DNA from: DATJLY01 sp963773665
Lineage (GTDB): Bacteria > Pseudomonadota > Alphaproteobacteria > ATCC43930 > CGMCC-115725
NCBI GenBank assembly: GCA_963773665.1
Contig: CAVZBZ010000002.1
Location: 992,001 to 1,056,000, forward strand
Direction of reading: 5' to 3'
DNA length: 64,000 nt
The translations under genes were made by a program, and so were the position numbers. The notes below the pieces were generated by a model. The model was not told the DNA's origin. It saw only the letters and a program-made list of their open reading frames with translations, and ran no database searches. Of the stretch, positions 17,177-25,545 are shown in pieces (the stretch's first letter is position 1; each line of letters starts with the position of its first letter).

Positions 17177-18496
17177 CTACTTCGCTGCGCTGATCTGGAC
17201 GACGCTCTTGCCCACCTCGAGGAATTTCGCGGGATCGAGCGGGTTGCCATCCACCAGCACCTCGTAATGGACGTGCGGGCCGGTGCTGCGCCCGGTGCTG
17301 CCGAGCTCGCCAACGGGCTGATGCAGCGCCACCCTCTGCCCGGGCGCGACGAGGATGCGGTGCAGATGCGCATAGCGCGTGACGATGCCGTGCGCGTGCG
17401 TGATCTCGACGACGCGGCCGTAATCGTCCTTGACGCCGGTGAAGCTCACGACGCCGGGCGCGGTCGCCAGCACCGGCGAGCGATAGGGCGCCGCGAGATC
17501 GAGGCCGGAATGAAACGACTCGCGGTGATTGATCGGATCGATGCGCGGGCCGAAGCCGCTTTCCAGCTGGTAGTGCGCCAACGGCGCCGCAAGCGGCAAT
17601 GACTTGGCGAGCGCCTGCAATTCCTGCTGGCGCTCCTTGTCCGCTTGCGCCTGGCGGCGCGGATCGAACGCGACAAAGGGACCGCCCTGCCCCGCAGGTG
17701 GCGCGAGCCGGCCGACATAGCGCTCGATGTCGATGCCGGTCGAGGCGATGAGCCGCTCGAGCTCGCCGGCATAGCCGGTTCCGCCCGCTTGCGCGGTGGT
17801 GTCCTGCTGGTCGAGCTGGGTGCGGAGCCGGTCGCGCTCGGTCGCGATCTGGCGCAGCTCCTGCTCGCGCATCGCGAGCGAATCCTTAAGCTGGCTCGTG
17901 CGCGAGGTGGAGGTCTGGGAATCCGCCTGAAGCTGTTGCAGCTTGTTGGCAAGCCCGGTGCGCGCAAGCTCGGCCTGGCGCAGCTCGCCGCGGCTTTCGG
18001 AGAGCTGCTTTTGCAGCTGCGCGAGGTTGCCGCTCTTGCCGGCGAGCGCCTGCTCGGCGCCATTGAGGCGCTGCTCGAGTTGGAGCCGCGTCTTGTCGAG
18101 CACAGCGACGCGCGCCTCGGCCGCTTCGATCGAATTGCGCAGCGTCTCGTTGTCGGCGTTGGCGCCGTCGAGCTGCGCCTTCATGTCCTCGAACTGCTGC
18201 GTCATCTGGCCGTACTGGTCGTCGGCCTGCGCCAGGGACTGGCGCAAATTCGCAACCGCGGCGGCGCGCGCCGAGGCGGCTTCCGCCGCGGCCTCTTTCT
18301 CATGGATCGCCTTGTGCAGGTGGTGATAGGCGCCGGCGAGACCGCCGACACCGCCCACGAGCGCAACGGCCACGGCCAGCGCCCCTGCCTGCAGCCATCC
18401 CGGAAGCAGCAGGTATCGCACTTTCTCTCCGCTGCGCAGCAGAAACTGCCGCTCAGGGAAAAGGCGCCTCGAGAGCGCCGCGCACAGTTGGATCAT
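17177..18496 (-). CDS. M23-family murein endopeptidase with membrane anchor and coiled coil
   Basis: A 439-aa envelope protein. A cytoplasmic start (RLFPERQFLLRSGEKVRY) resembles the DUF5930 N-terminus of alphaproteobacterial M23 proteins. A transmembrane helix follows (about 32-55), then a long coiled coil (about 60-250) and a LytM/M23 zinc peptidase domain (about 320-430). Zinc ligands are His and Asp in FHSGLDLAAP and the HVHYE motif. Such proteins cleave peptide cross-links or activate amidases during growth and division. ATG 18496 is preceded by GGGGGGAT; a GTG at 18559 is the alternative. Confidence 0.88.
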   Translation of the reverse strand: MIQLCAALSRRLFPERQFLLRSGEKVRYLLLPGWLQAGALAVAVALVGGVGGLAGAYHHLHKAIHEKEAAAEAASARAAAVANLRQSLAQADDQYGQMTQQFEDMKAQLDGANADNETLRNSIEAAEARVAVLDKTRLQLEQRLNGAEQALAGKSGNLAQLQKQLSESRGELRQAELARTGLANKLQQLQADSQTSTSRTSQLKDSLAMREQELRQIATERDRLRTQLDQQDTTAQAGGTGYAGELERLIASTGIDIERYVGRLAPPAGQGGPFVAFDPRRQAQADKERQQELQALAKSLPLAAPLAHYQLESGFGPRIDPINHRESFHSGLDLAAPYRSPVLATAPGVVSFTGVKDDYGRVVEITHAHGIVTRYAHLHRILVAPGQRVALHQPVGELGSTGRSTGPHVHYEVLVDGNPLDPAKFLEVGKSVVQISAAK

Positions 18497-18908
18497 ATCC
18501 CCCCGCGTCGTTGACAATCCCCCACCGGGCGGCCGTTGCAGCCACTCCGGCGTCGTCACGGCATCCGGTCCCCCCTCGGGGACTGCGGCGAAGCGGCTCG
18601 GCTCTCCCGACCGGTTCCGGCGCTCGCGGCGTTATGACGCGCCGCCCGGGAACTGCCGGTTGAAGAGCACCGACAGCCATTCGCCGCCAAAACCCTAATG
18701 GCGTTAAGCTTTGATGGCAAGCGCTTTCGCAACTGCGAAATCCCCCGTCCCCTGCAACTAATGCCCGGATCGGAAAAGCGAATCGGCTTCGTGCGCGGGG
18801 TGAGTGCCGGCGCGGCAAGGACGACCACAAAAAGACACGGGTCTCACCCACCCGATTACGCCCGCCGCGAGTGTGCGATGCCGGCCGGCCGATCCCATGC
18901 CGCGGCGC
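18497..18908. other. Non-coding region upstream of the M23 peptidase gene
   Basis: About 410 bp with no convincing gene. It must contain the M23 promoter on the minus strand. A 5-bp stem CGCCA/TGGCG lies near 18688-18707, but I could not place a promoter with confidence. Open frames crossing this stretch lack a family match and a ribosome site. Confidence 0.6.
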
Positions 18909-18938
18909 AAAAAAATGGGCCGCGACAAGCGCGGCCCA
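18909..18938 (-). terminator. Rho-independent terminator of the small RNA
   Basis: Perfect 9-bp stem TGGGCCGCG/CGCGGCCCA (18916-18924 and 18930-18938), 5-base loop, and seven Ts on the minus strand (18909-18915). No protein gene on the minus strand runs into it, so it must end a short RNA. Confidence 0.85.
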
Positions 18939-18970
18939 AGTTCAGGGAGGAAACGCCGAACCGGCGTTCA
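18909..18970 (-). ncRNA. Small RNA resembling the alphaproteobacterial suhB/MmgR (alpha-r8) family
   Basis: On the minus strand the sequence forms a 7-bp hairpin (AACGCCG/CGGCGTT, 18952-18968), then a single-stranded TTTCCTCCCTGAACTT-like stretch whose CCTCCC (18945-18950) complements Shine-Dalgarno sites. A perfect 9-bp GC-rich terminator stem with a run of seven Ts follows. A -10 AATATA and -35 TTGCAG lie upstream with 17-bp spacing. From memory, a 5' hairpin followed by UUUCCUCCCUGAAC and a strong terminator is the layout of suhB/MmgR RNAs; I could not run a covariance search. The predicted length is about 62 nt, with the 5' end inferred from the -10 box. It may pair with mRNA ribosome sites, probably with Hfq. 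Confidence 0.72.
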
Positions 18971-18976
18971 CGCGGG

Positions 18977-19005
18977 TATATTGGCGGGATCGGGCGCGGC
19001 TGCAA
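18977..19005 (-). promoter_or_regulatory. Predicted sigma70-type promoter of the small RNA
   Basis: Minus-strand TTGCAG (19000-19005) and AATATA (18977-18982) are separated by 17 bp. They would start transcription near 18970, just before the first hairpin. Confidence 0.55.
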
Positions 19006-19063
19006 ACCGCAGCAGCACATGGCCGCATTGCAGCAAATGCAGGTGCGGCCCGGGGATGGCAGA

Positions 19064-20197
19064 ATGGCGGCAATGGCCGAATCGACGATCACCCCGGTCC
19101 CGCTCGATGCGCTTGGCGACGAGGCCGAGGGTGTCTGGCTCTGCCCCGCGGCGTTTCTCGCCGGCGGTACTGCCGCGCGCGCGATAGAGGGCGGGTTCGC
19201 GCTGCCGCTTGCCGGCGGCCCGCGCGGCTTTTCGGCGGTCGAGCTTTTGGCGCGGCGCGACGATGCCGTCCTTTCCGCATTGGCGCCGCTCCCCCGGCTG
19301 CGCAGTTGGGCCGCGGCGCGCGGGGCCGTGCTCGAGCAGCACATCGAGGCGCGGCTTGCATCGTTGAGCGCGCCGCGCCCGGACTGGGCCGGGCTATCGC
19401 TCGCGCGGCCGCTCGTCATGGGCATCGTCAACGTCACGCCCGACAGTTTTTCCGATGGCGGCCGGTTTCTGGGCGCCGAGGAAGCGGCGGCGCACGGGCG
19501 CGCGCTTCTGGAAGCGGGCGCCGACATCGTCGATATCGGCGGCGAGTCGACCCGGCCCGGCGCCACGCAAGTCCCGGCCGAGGAGGAAATGCGCCGCATC
19601 GAGCCGGTGCTGCGCGCGCTCGCCGCGAGCGGCGCGGCCCTATCGGTCGATACGCGCCACGCCGCCGTGATGGCGATGGCGCTGGCCGCGGGCGCGCGCA
19701 TCGTCAACGACGTGAGCGCGCTTGCCGGAGACAAGGCAAGCATCGGTATCATCGCGCGTGCCGGCGCGAGCGTCGTCCTCATGCACATGCAGGGCGAGCC
19801 CGCGACGATGCAGCGCGATCCGCGCTACGGCTTCGCGCCGCTCGAAATTCTGGAATTCTTGGCGGCGCGGGTCGCGGCGTGCGAGGCAGCGGGCATTCCG
19901 CGCGCGCGCGTGGCGATCGATCCGGGCATCGGCTTCGGCAAGACGCAAGCCCACAATCTCCAGATCCTCGGCCGGCTCGCGCTGTTCCAGTCGCTCGGCA
20001 CCGGGGTGATGGTGGGAGTGTCGCGAAAATCGCTGGTCGGGCGGCTCGCCGGCGCTCCGGCGGAGGCGCGGCTTCCGGGCTCGCTCGCCGGCGCGCTCGA
20101 CGCGGTGAGGAAGGGCGCGCAGATCGTCCGCGTCCACGACGTGGCCGAGACGCGCCAGGCGCTGCTGTTGCAGGGCGCGATCGAGGGCGGCGGCTAG
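19064..20197 (+). CDS. folP: Dihydropteroate synthase FolP with N-terminal extension
   Basis: Joins p-aminobenzoate to the pterin pyrophosphate made by FolK. The catalytic TIM barrel starts at about residue 115 with PLVMGIVNVTPDSFSDGG and continues through DIVDIGGESTRPGA and MVGVSRKSLVG. The first 110 residues are an extra region not in the minimal ~280-aa enzyme, with no motif I recognise. ATG 19064 (MAAMAEST) has GGGGATGGCAGA upstream; ATG 19073 is the alternative. It is convergent with folB. Confidence 0.94.
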   Translation: MAAMAESTITPVPLDALGDEAEGVWLCPAAFLAGGTAARAIEGGFALPLAGGPRGFSAVELLARRDDAVLSALAPLPRLRSWAAARGAVLEQHIEARLASLSAPRPDWAGLSLARPLVMGIVNVTPDSFSDGGRFLGAEEAAAHGRALLEAGADIVDIGGESTRPGATQVPAEEEMRRIEPVLRALAASGAALSVDTRHAAVMAMALAAGARIVNDVSALAGDKASIGIIARAGASVVLMHMQGEPATMQRDPRYGFAPLEILEFLAARVAACEAAGIPRARVAIDPGIGFGKTQAHNLQILGRLALFQSLGTGVMVGVSRKSLVGRLAGAPAEARLPGSLAGALDAVRKGAQIVRVHDVAETRQALLLQGAIEGGG

Positions 20198-20204
20198 TTC
20201 CGCT

Positions 20205-20579
20205 TCAGCCCTGGCTGCGCTCGACGGTGACGCCGACGCTTTCGGCCTCGGGATAGATGTCGAGCTTTTCGACGGTGACCCGCGCCATCCGCACGCGGCG
20301 GTCGGAGAGACAGAGCGTCGCGACGCGGCCGGCCAAGGTCTCGACCAGGTTGAAGTGTTTCGCATCGGCGATGCGCTTTATGCCGGCGACGATGGTCTCG
20401 TAGTCGAGCGCTTCCGCGAAATCGTCGCGCCGCGGCAGCGGCAGCGCGACCTCGAGCTCGGCATTGATGCGCACGCGCGTGCGCTGCCGCTTTTCGTGCG
20501 CGTGGATGCCGATGCTGACCGCGAGCACGAGGTCGCGGACGAAGACGCGGTAGAGTGGCGGTGGCCCCTCGTCGTTCAC
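20205..20579 (-). CDS. folB: Dihydroneopterin aldolase FolB
   Basis: A 124-aa homomeric enzyme that splits dihydroneopterin to the FolK substrate. Typical features are VFVRDLVLAVSIGIHAHEKRQRTRVRINAEL and LDYETIV, with the C-terminal VTVEKLDIYPEAESVGVTVER strand. It starts at GTG 20579, overlapping the stop of the upstream cupin gene (GTGA), so its translation is probably coupled to that gene. Confidence 0.93.
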   Translation of the reverse strand: MNDEGPPPLYRVFVRDLVLAVSIGIHAHEKRQRTRVRINAELEVALPLPRRDDFAEALDYETIVAGIKRIADAKHFNLVETLAGRVATLCLSDRRVRMARVTVEKLDIYPEAESVGVTVERSQG

Positions 20580-20992
20580 GCCGGCTTATCGCAGGCGACG
20601 GTGCCCATCTCGGCCGGGACCGAGACTTCCAAAATCTCGAAATCGTCGGACGTGCGGATCTCCTGATGCGGCAGGCCGCCGGGGATCATCACCGAATCGC
20701 CCGCCTCGAGCCGCACCACGCCCTCGCCGGCGAATTCGAGATCGACCCAGCCGCGCAGCATATAGACGAACTGCATCTCGCAAGTGTGGTAGTGCCAGCC
20801 CGTCTCGCGGTCCATCGCCGAGATCGCGGTCGTCACCTGCGCCCGCATCTGTCCCGAGGTGCCGTCGGTGACGGCGAGATCGCGGTACTTGAAGAAGGCG
20901 CGGCGTCCGGGGACGTAGCGCGCGTCGCCCTTGCGCGCGATCGCGAGCTTCATGCCCTGCGCGGGTTTCGTGAGAGTGGTGGTTTGAGCCAT
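20576..20992 (-). CDS. Cupin-domain protein
   Basis: A 138-aa single-cupin protein. The metal-site pattern is WHYHTCEMQFVYMLRGWVDLEF, then EAGDSVMIPGGLPHQE. The function is unknown; such proteins can be dioxygenases or ligand-binding sensors. GGAGGT lies 6 bases before ATG 20992. It is the first gene of a two-gene unit with folB, a pairing I cannot explain by pathway. Confidence 0.82.
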   Translation of the reverse strand: MAQTTTLTKPAQGMKLAIARKGDARYVPGRRAFFKYRDLAVTDGTSGQMRAQVTTAISAMDRETGWHYHTCEMQFVYMLRGWVDLEFAGEGVVRLEAGDSVMIPGGLPHQEIRTSDDFEILEVSVPAEMGTVACDKPA

Positions 20993-21126
20993 GCCGCACC
21001 TCCGGGAATCAGGATGAACGGATTGAAGCACGCCCCTTGGGCCAGGGCAATCGGCGCCGCTTCCGGGCCTTGCGCGGGAGCGCCGGGGGCGACACATTGC
21101 CGTACGGGTTCGCCCCAAGGAGCGCC

Positions 21127-22404
21127 ATGAGCGGCCGCTACGTCGTCGAGGATCGCCAAAACCTCACTTTCAGCGTCAACCGCGAAGCGCTGGTCTCGCC
21201 CGCCATTCTCGAGGAGGAGCGGCGGCGCGTCTTCGAGCGCTGCTGGATCTATGTCGGGCACGGCTCGGAAGTGGCGGAGCCGGGCGCGTTCCGGACCCGC
21301 AACGTCGCGGGGCGCCCGGTCATCTTCTGCCGCGACGCGGCGGGCCAGGTGCGGTGCCTGATCAATTCGTGCCGCCATCGCGGCGCCATCGTGTGCAGCG
21401 AGCGCGAGGGCAAGCAGCGCTCTTTCACCTGCCCCTATCACGGCTGGAGCTATGACGGGACGGGCGCGCTCGTCAGCGTGCCGGGCGACGACGCCTATGG
21501 CCCGGCCTTCGACAAGGCCGCGTTCGGCCTTGCCGCGCCGCCGCGGCTCGAAGCCTACCGCGATTTCTGGTTCCTCAATTTCGACCGCGCGGCCCCGCCG
21601 CTCGAGCACTATCTCGCGGGCGCCAAGGAATATATCGACCTCGTCACCGAGCAGTCGCCGTCGGGCCGGCTCGTCGTCATTGCCGGCGTGCAGGAATACG
21701 ACATCCGCGCCAACTGGAAGCTGCTGGTCGAGAACAGCGTCGACGACTATCACCTGCCGACGACACATTCGACCTGGCTCAACTACATGCGCTCGGCCGG
21801 CGTCGTGACGCGGCCCAAGGAGCCGGGCTTGCTGCTGCCGACGCGCGGCGCGGGCAAGGACCTCGGCAACGGCCACCTCACGACCGACAATCCCAATTTC
21901 CGCGGCCGGCCGGTGGCGGCGTGGATCTCGATCTATGGCGAGGATGCGAAATCCGACATCGCCGCCATTCGCGAGGAGCTTGTGGCACGTCTTGGCCCCG
22001 CGCGCGCGGCGCGCATCGCCGACACCAACCGGAACCTCGTCGTCTTTCCCAATCTCGTCGTCAATGACGGCTCGTCGGTGACGGTGCGCACGTTCTTTCC
22101 GACCTCGCCCGACCGCATGCACGTCACCGCCTGGGCGCTGGGGCCGGCGGAGGAGACGCAAGCGCAGCGCGCGCGAAGGCTTGATGCGTTCTTGACCTTC
22201 TATGGGCCGGGCGGGTTCGCCACGCCCGACGACGTGGCGGCGCTCGAACTGGTGCAGCAGGGATATGCCGCGTGGCAGGAAGTGAAATGGTCCGACCTCT
22301 CGCGCGGCATGAAGAAGGACTCATCCGACCAGCTCAACACCGATGAGGGGCACCTGCGCGTCTTCTGGCGGCGCTGGGGCGAGCTGATGGAGGGCGCGCG
22401 ATGA
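21127..22404 (+). CDS. Aromatic-ring-hydroxylating dioxygenase, alpha (catalytic) subunit
   Basis: A 425-aa Rieske oxygenase. The 2Fe-2S ligands are Cys82/His84 (CRHRG) and Cys102/His105 (CPYHGW). The mononuclear iron site is in NWKLLVENSVDDYHLPTTH (His209, His214), with Asp206 as the bridge to the Rieske centre. It adds both atoms of O2 to an aromatic ring. The beta subunit overlaps by 4 bp (ATGA); ferredoxin and reductase genes are not adjacent. Relatives act on benzoate, salicylate, phenylpropionate or biphenyl; the sequence does not decide. Confidence 0.93.
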   Translation: MSGRYVVEDRQNLTFSVNREALVSPAILEEERRRVFERCWIYVGHGSEVAEPGAFRTRNVAGRPVIFCRDAAGQVRCLINSCRHRGAIVCSEREGKQRSFTCPYHGWSYDGTGALVSVPGDDAYGPAFDKAAFGLAAPPRLEAYRDFWFLNFDRAAPPLEHYLAGAKEYIDLVTEQSPSGRLVVIAGVQEYDIRANWKLLVENSVDDYHLPTTHSTWLNYMRSAGVVTRPKEPGLLLPTRGAGKDLGNGHLTTDNPNFRGRPVAAWISIYGEDAKSDIAAIREELVARLGPARAARIADTNRNLVVFPNLVVNDGSSVTVRTFFPTSPDRMHVTAWALGPAEETQAQRARRLDAFLTFYGPGGFATPDDVAALELVQQGYAAWQEVKWSDLSRGMKKDSSDQLNTDEGHLRVFWRRWGELMEGAR

Positions 22405-22892
22405 GCGGCCCCCTGCCCTCGCGCGCCGAGGTCGAGGATTTGTTCTATCGCGAGGCGGCGCTTCTCGACGAGTGGCGGCTCGACGAGTGGCTGGCGCTCC
22501 TGACCGAAGACGCAAGCTATTACGTGCCGCCCAACGACAAGCCGGACGCCGATCACCGCACCACGCTCTTCACCATCGCCGACAACACCGCGCGCTTGAA
22601 GGAACGCGTGCGCCGCATCAAGGACCGCAACTGCCACGCCGAGTATCCGCATTCGCGCACGCGGCGGATGATCGGCAACGTGCGCGTCATGGACGCACCC
22701 GGCGGCGAGTGGGACGCACGCGCCAATTTCATCGTCCATCGCTTCCGCCGCGGCGAGGATGTGCGCGTCTTCGTCGGCGAATACCGCTACCGCTTGCGGC
22801 GCGAGGGGGCCGATCTCAAAATCGCCGAGCGTCGCGCCATTCTCGACGCCGAGGAGCTCGGCTCGTTGGGCGCGGTGAGCTTCATCCTGTGA
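22401..22892 (+). CDS. Aromatic-ring-hydroxylating dioxygenase, beta subunit
   Basis: A 163-aa cone-shaped structural subunit of the NTF2-like fold that completes the alpha3beta3 dioxygenase. Recognisable features are EVEDLFYREAALLDEWRLDEWLALL and YYVPPNDK, then AEYPHSRTRRMIGNVRV and the late VGEYRYRLRREG. It starts in the alpha-subunit stop (ATGA) and its own stop overlaps the next start (GTGA), giving a tightly coupled three-gene operon. Confidence 0.92.
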   Translation: MSGPLPSRAEVEDLFYREAALLDEWRLDEWLALLTEDASYYVPPNDKPDADHRTTLFTIADNTARLKERVRRIKDRNCHAEYPHSRTRRMIGNVRVMDAPGGEWDARANFIVHRFRRGEDVRVFVGEYRYRLRREGADLKIAERRAILDAEELGSLGAVSFIL

Positions 22893-23464
22893 GCGATGCC
22901 TACCTCTACGCGGTGCGCTGCAATTTCGCCGATCCGGCGCAGGAGGCGGCGTGGAACGCGTGGTATGGCGGCGCGAAACTGGACGAGATGCTGGCGCTCC
23001 CGCATTTCCTGTCGGTGCAGCGCTACGAGGCCGTGGCGCTCGACCGGCGGCGGAAATACCTGGCGCTGTGGCGCATCGATTCGCCTGCGGCATTCGAGAC
23101 CAAGGAATACCGCGCGCAATGGGGCTTTCGCGAGTGGACGAACCTCATCACCGATTGGAGCCGCGACCTTTATAAGGGCGCGCCCGAGCTCGACGCGGCG
23201 GTCGATGTGACGGACGGCGAGGCGCTTTATCTCGCGTCGTTCGAGGGCACGGCCGATAAGGACGCCGTCGCGCGGATCGCGCGCCAGCGCCCGTCGCTCC
23301 TGTGGCTCGAAGCGATCGGGCTCGACCGCCATGCCCCGGTCGTGGGCGTGGCCAAGCGCGGCGCCAGTTGGCGGCCGGAGCCGCTCGAGGGATCGGCGCC
23401 GGGGTTTTCGGAAACGCTGTTCCGGCCGCTCGGGCCCCGGCTTGGGGCGAAACCGCGTACCTGA
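22889..23464 (+). CDS. Conserved hypothetical protein, possibly dimeric alpha/beta-barrel (EthD-like)
   Basis: A 191-aa protein translated from GTG 22889, overlapping the dioxygenase beta stop. It looks like two related halves (YLYAVRCNFADPAQEAAWNAWY and EALYLASFEGTADKDAV), each resembling the small ferredoxin-like units of EthD or DUF4286 proteins. I do not recognise a precise family. The tight coupling suggests it assists the dioxygenase or handles its product. Confidence 0.75.
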   Translation: MSDAYLYAVRCNFADPAQEAAWNAWYGGAKLDEMLALPHFLSVQRYEAVALDRRRKYLALWRIDSPAAFETKEYRAQWGFREWTNLITDWSRDLYKGAPELDAAVDVTDGEALYLASFEGTADKDAVARIARQRPSLLWLEAIGLDRHAPVVGVAKRGASWRPEPLEGSAPGFSETLFRPLGPRLGAKPRT

Positions 23465-23528
23465 AATCGGATTCCCATCGGGCGTGTGGGCAGCTAGCAT
23501 GGGCAAATAAGGCGCGAAGGAGAAACAC

Positions 23529-24545
23529 ATGCGGTTCGGTCTCTTCGGCGGGGCACGATCGCGCGGCGGCGGGCCGCAGGGCGACAGCACCGGCTACAGG
23601 GACTACATCGCCTATGTGCTCGAAGCCGAGAAATTGGGCTTCGGCAGCGTCTTCATCGTCGAGCATCATTTCACCGGCTTCGGCCAGGTTTCCGCCTCGC
23701 TCAACATCCTGAGCTACATCGCGGCGATGACCGATCGCATCCGGCTCGGCACCGCAGTGGTGGTGCTGCCGTGGCACAATCCGGTGCTGGTCGCGGAACA
23801 GGCGGCGACGCTCGATCTGCTGTCGAACGGAAGGCTCGATTTCGGCGTCGGCAAGGGCTATCGCGATTACGAGTTCGCCGGATTCTGCGTGCCGCCGGAT
23901 GAGGCGACCGAGCGGTTCGACGAGGCGATGGACGTGATCCGCAAGGCGTGGAGCGCCAACGGGCGGTTCTCGCATCATGGCAAGCGCTGGCATTTCGAGA
24001 ACGTCGTCGTCGAGCCCGCGCCGGTGCAGCAGCCGCATCCGCCGTTCTGGCTCGGCGCCGGCAGCGAGGAATCGATCCGCCGCGCCGCGCGCGAGGGCTA
24101 TAATCTGCTGATCGACCAGATCGGCTCGAGCGACCTGACGATCGCGCGGGTCGCAGCGTTCCGCGAGGAGTGCCGGAAAATCGGCCGCGCCTATGCGCCC
24201 GAGATGGTGGGCGCGACGCGCGGCCTGCAGATCGTCCGCACCGAAGCGGAGCGCGAGAAGGCGCTCGAGGTGCGCTACAACGTCTTGAAGAACATCGGCG
24301 GGCTCGCACGCGGCCCCGGCGCTGCGCGCTATTCGAACCTGCAGGACGTGTCGGGGCCGCCCATCGAATTCGACGACGCGCCGCTCCTCGGCACGCCCAA
24401 GGAGATCGTCGCGCGTTTGAAGAAGCTCGAGGCGGGCGGCGTCGAGCATGTGCTGCTGGTCGACCCGCGCCCGTCGCTCGAATCGCTGCGCATCTTCGCC
24501 CGCGAGATCATGCCCGAATTCGCCGGCGCGAAGGCGACGGCGTAA
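23529..24545 (+). CDS. LLM-class (luciferase-like) flavin-dependent monooxygenase
   Basis: A 338-aa TIM-barrel FMNH2/F420-dependent monooxygenase. Typical stretches are VFIVEHHFTGFG, RIRLGTAVVVLPWHNP, LDLLSNGRLDFGVGKGY and PPFWLGAGSEESIRRAA. AAGGAG precedes ATG 23529. It lies 64 bp after the dioxygenase operon on the same strand and may be cotranscribed. No flavin reductase is adjacent. Confidence 0.88.
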   Translation: MRFGLFGGARSRGGGPQGDSTGYRDYIAYVLEAEKLGFGSVFIVEHHFTGFGQVSASLNILSYIAAMTDRIRLGTAVVVLPWHNPVLVAEQAATLDLLSNGRLDFGVGKGYRDYEFAGFCVPPDEATERFDEAMDVIRKAWSANGRFSHHGKRWHFENVVVEPAPVQQPHPPFWLGAGSEESIRRAAREGYNLLIDQIGSSDLTIARVAAFREECRKIGRAYAPEMVGATRGLQIVRTEAEREKALEVRYNVLKNIGGLARGPGAARYSNLQDVSGPPIEFDDAPLLGTPKEIVARLKKLEAGGVEHVLLVDPRPSLESLRIFAREIMPEFAGAKATA

Positions 24546-24554
24546 ATATGTCGC

Positions 24555-24632
24555 CGTCGTCCCCGCGAAAGCGGGGACCCAGGAGAAGCGACGTGCGGTG
24601 GTCCTGGGCCCCCGCTTTCGCGGGGGTGACGG
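24555..24632. repeat. Extragenic palindrome (CCCCGCGAAAGCGGGG family)
   Basis: Inverted repeat with arms at about 24555-24583 and 24603-24632. Each arm holds its own small hairpin (CCCCGC/GCGGGG) and ends in GACCCAGG or its complement. It sits between convergent genes and may end both transcripts. Confidence 0.85.
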
Positions 24633-24638
24633 GAATAA

Positions 24639-25523
24639 CTACTCCGCGGCGGCGAGCGCGGCGGGGCGGCCTTCGACCGTGGTGCGGCGCAGATCGCGGC
24701 GGTATTTCACGTCGTCGTAGAGCGTGCCGCGGTGCATGGTGCAGCGGTTGTCCCAGATGACGAGATCGTGCGGCCGCCATTTGTGGCGATAGACGAAGCG
24801 CGCCTGCGTTGCCAACGCGGTGAGCTCGCCAAGGAGCGCGCGGCCCTCCTCGACCGGCCAGCCGACGATGTGCGAGGCGTGCGATGCCAGCACGAGCGAC
24901 TTGCGCTTCGAGCCCGGATGAAGGCGCACGAGCGGCTGCGGCACCGGCGGCATGGTCGCGACCTCGTCGGGCCGGAAATCGGTGCCGCCGGCGAGCGCGC
25001 GCGAATACCAGACCGAATGCTCGGCGCTGAGCCCCTCGATGCGCCGCTTCATCGCCTCGTCGAGCGCGTCATAGGCGGCGCGCATGTCGGCGAACTCGGT
25101 GTCGCCGCCCTCGGGCGGGATGGTGCGCGCCGAAAGGATCGAATATGTGGTGTCGGCGGCGATGAAGGAGCGGTCGGTGTGCCACAGCCGGTCGCCTTCG
25201 CGCCACTGCCGGCGCCGGTCGCTCATGCCGAGCACGTCGGATTTTTCGTCGAGATTGGAGATGTCGTAAAGCTCGGCCCGGAGCCGCGCGCTCTGCCCCA
25301 CCTTGCGCCCGTGATTGAGCGCGTAGGAAAGGCTGCCGAGCTGGCGGCTGAAAGCGATCTGCTGCTCGTCGTCGATGTCCTGGCCGGGCAGCACGAGCAC
25401 GGCATAGCGGTCCATCGCCGAAACGATTTCGGCGATCCCGGCCGCCGGCACGGGGCGGCGGAGATCGACGCCCAAAAATTCGGCGGCGAACACGGGGTGG
25501 AGCGGCCGGACGGCGATCGACAT
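24639..25523 (-). CDS. TauD/TfdA-family 2-oxoglutarate-dependent dioxygenase
   Basis: A 294-aa non-haem Fe(II) oxygenase. The facial triad is His115-x-Asp117 in WHTDRSF and His264 in CTMHRGTLYD. An Arg in YRRDLRRTTV should bind 2-oxoglutarate. The family includes taurine and 2,4-D dioxygenases. It is the last gene of a minus-strand run that also encodes an NMT1-like binding protein (22-bp gap), so the imported ligand may be its substrate (inference). Confidence 0.92.
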   Translation of the reverse strand: MSIAVRPLHPVFAAEFLGVDLRRPVPAAGIAEIVSAMDRYAVLVLPGQDIDDEQQIAFSRQLGSLSYALNHGRKVGQSARLRAELYDISNLDEKSDVLGMSDRRRQWREGDRLWHTDRSFIAADTTYSILSARTIPPEGGDTEFADMRAAYDALDEAMKRRIEGLSAEHSVWYSRALAGGTDFRPDEVATMPPVPQPLVRLHPGSKRKSLVLASHASHIVGWPVEEGRALLGELTALATQARFVYRHKWRPHDLVIWDNRCTMHRGTLYDDVKYRRDLRRTTVEGRPAALAAAE

Positions 25524-25545
25524 GCGAATTCCTCCGCGCCTCAGT

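Noticed and set aside
18511..18534. TTGACA hexamer as a plus-strand promoter
   Set aside because: No -10 hexamer at 16-18 bp and no downstream plus-strand gene within 500 bp.
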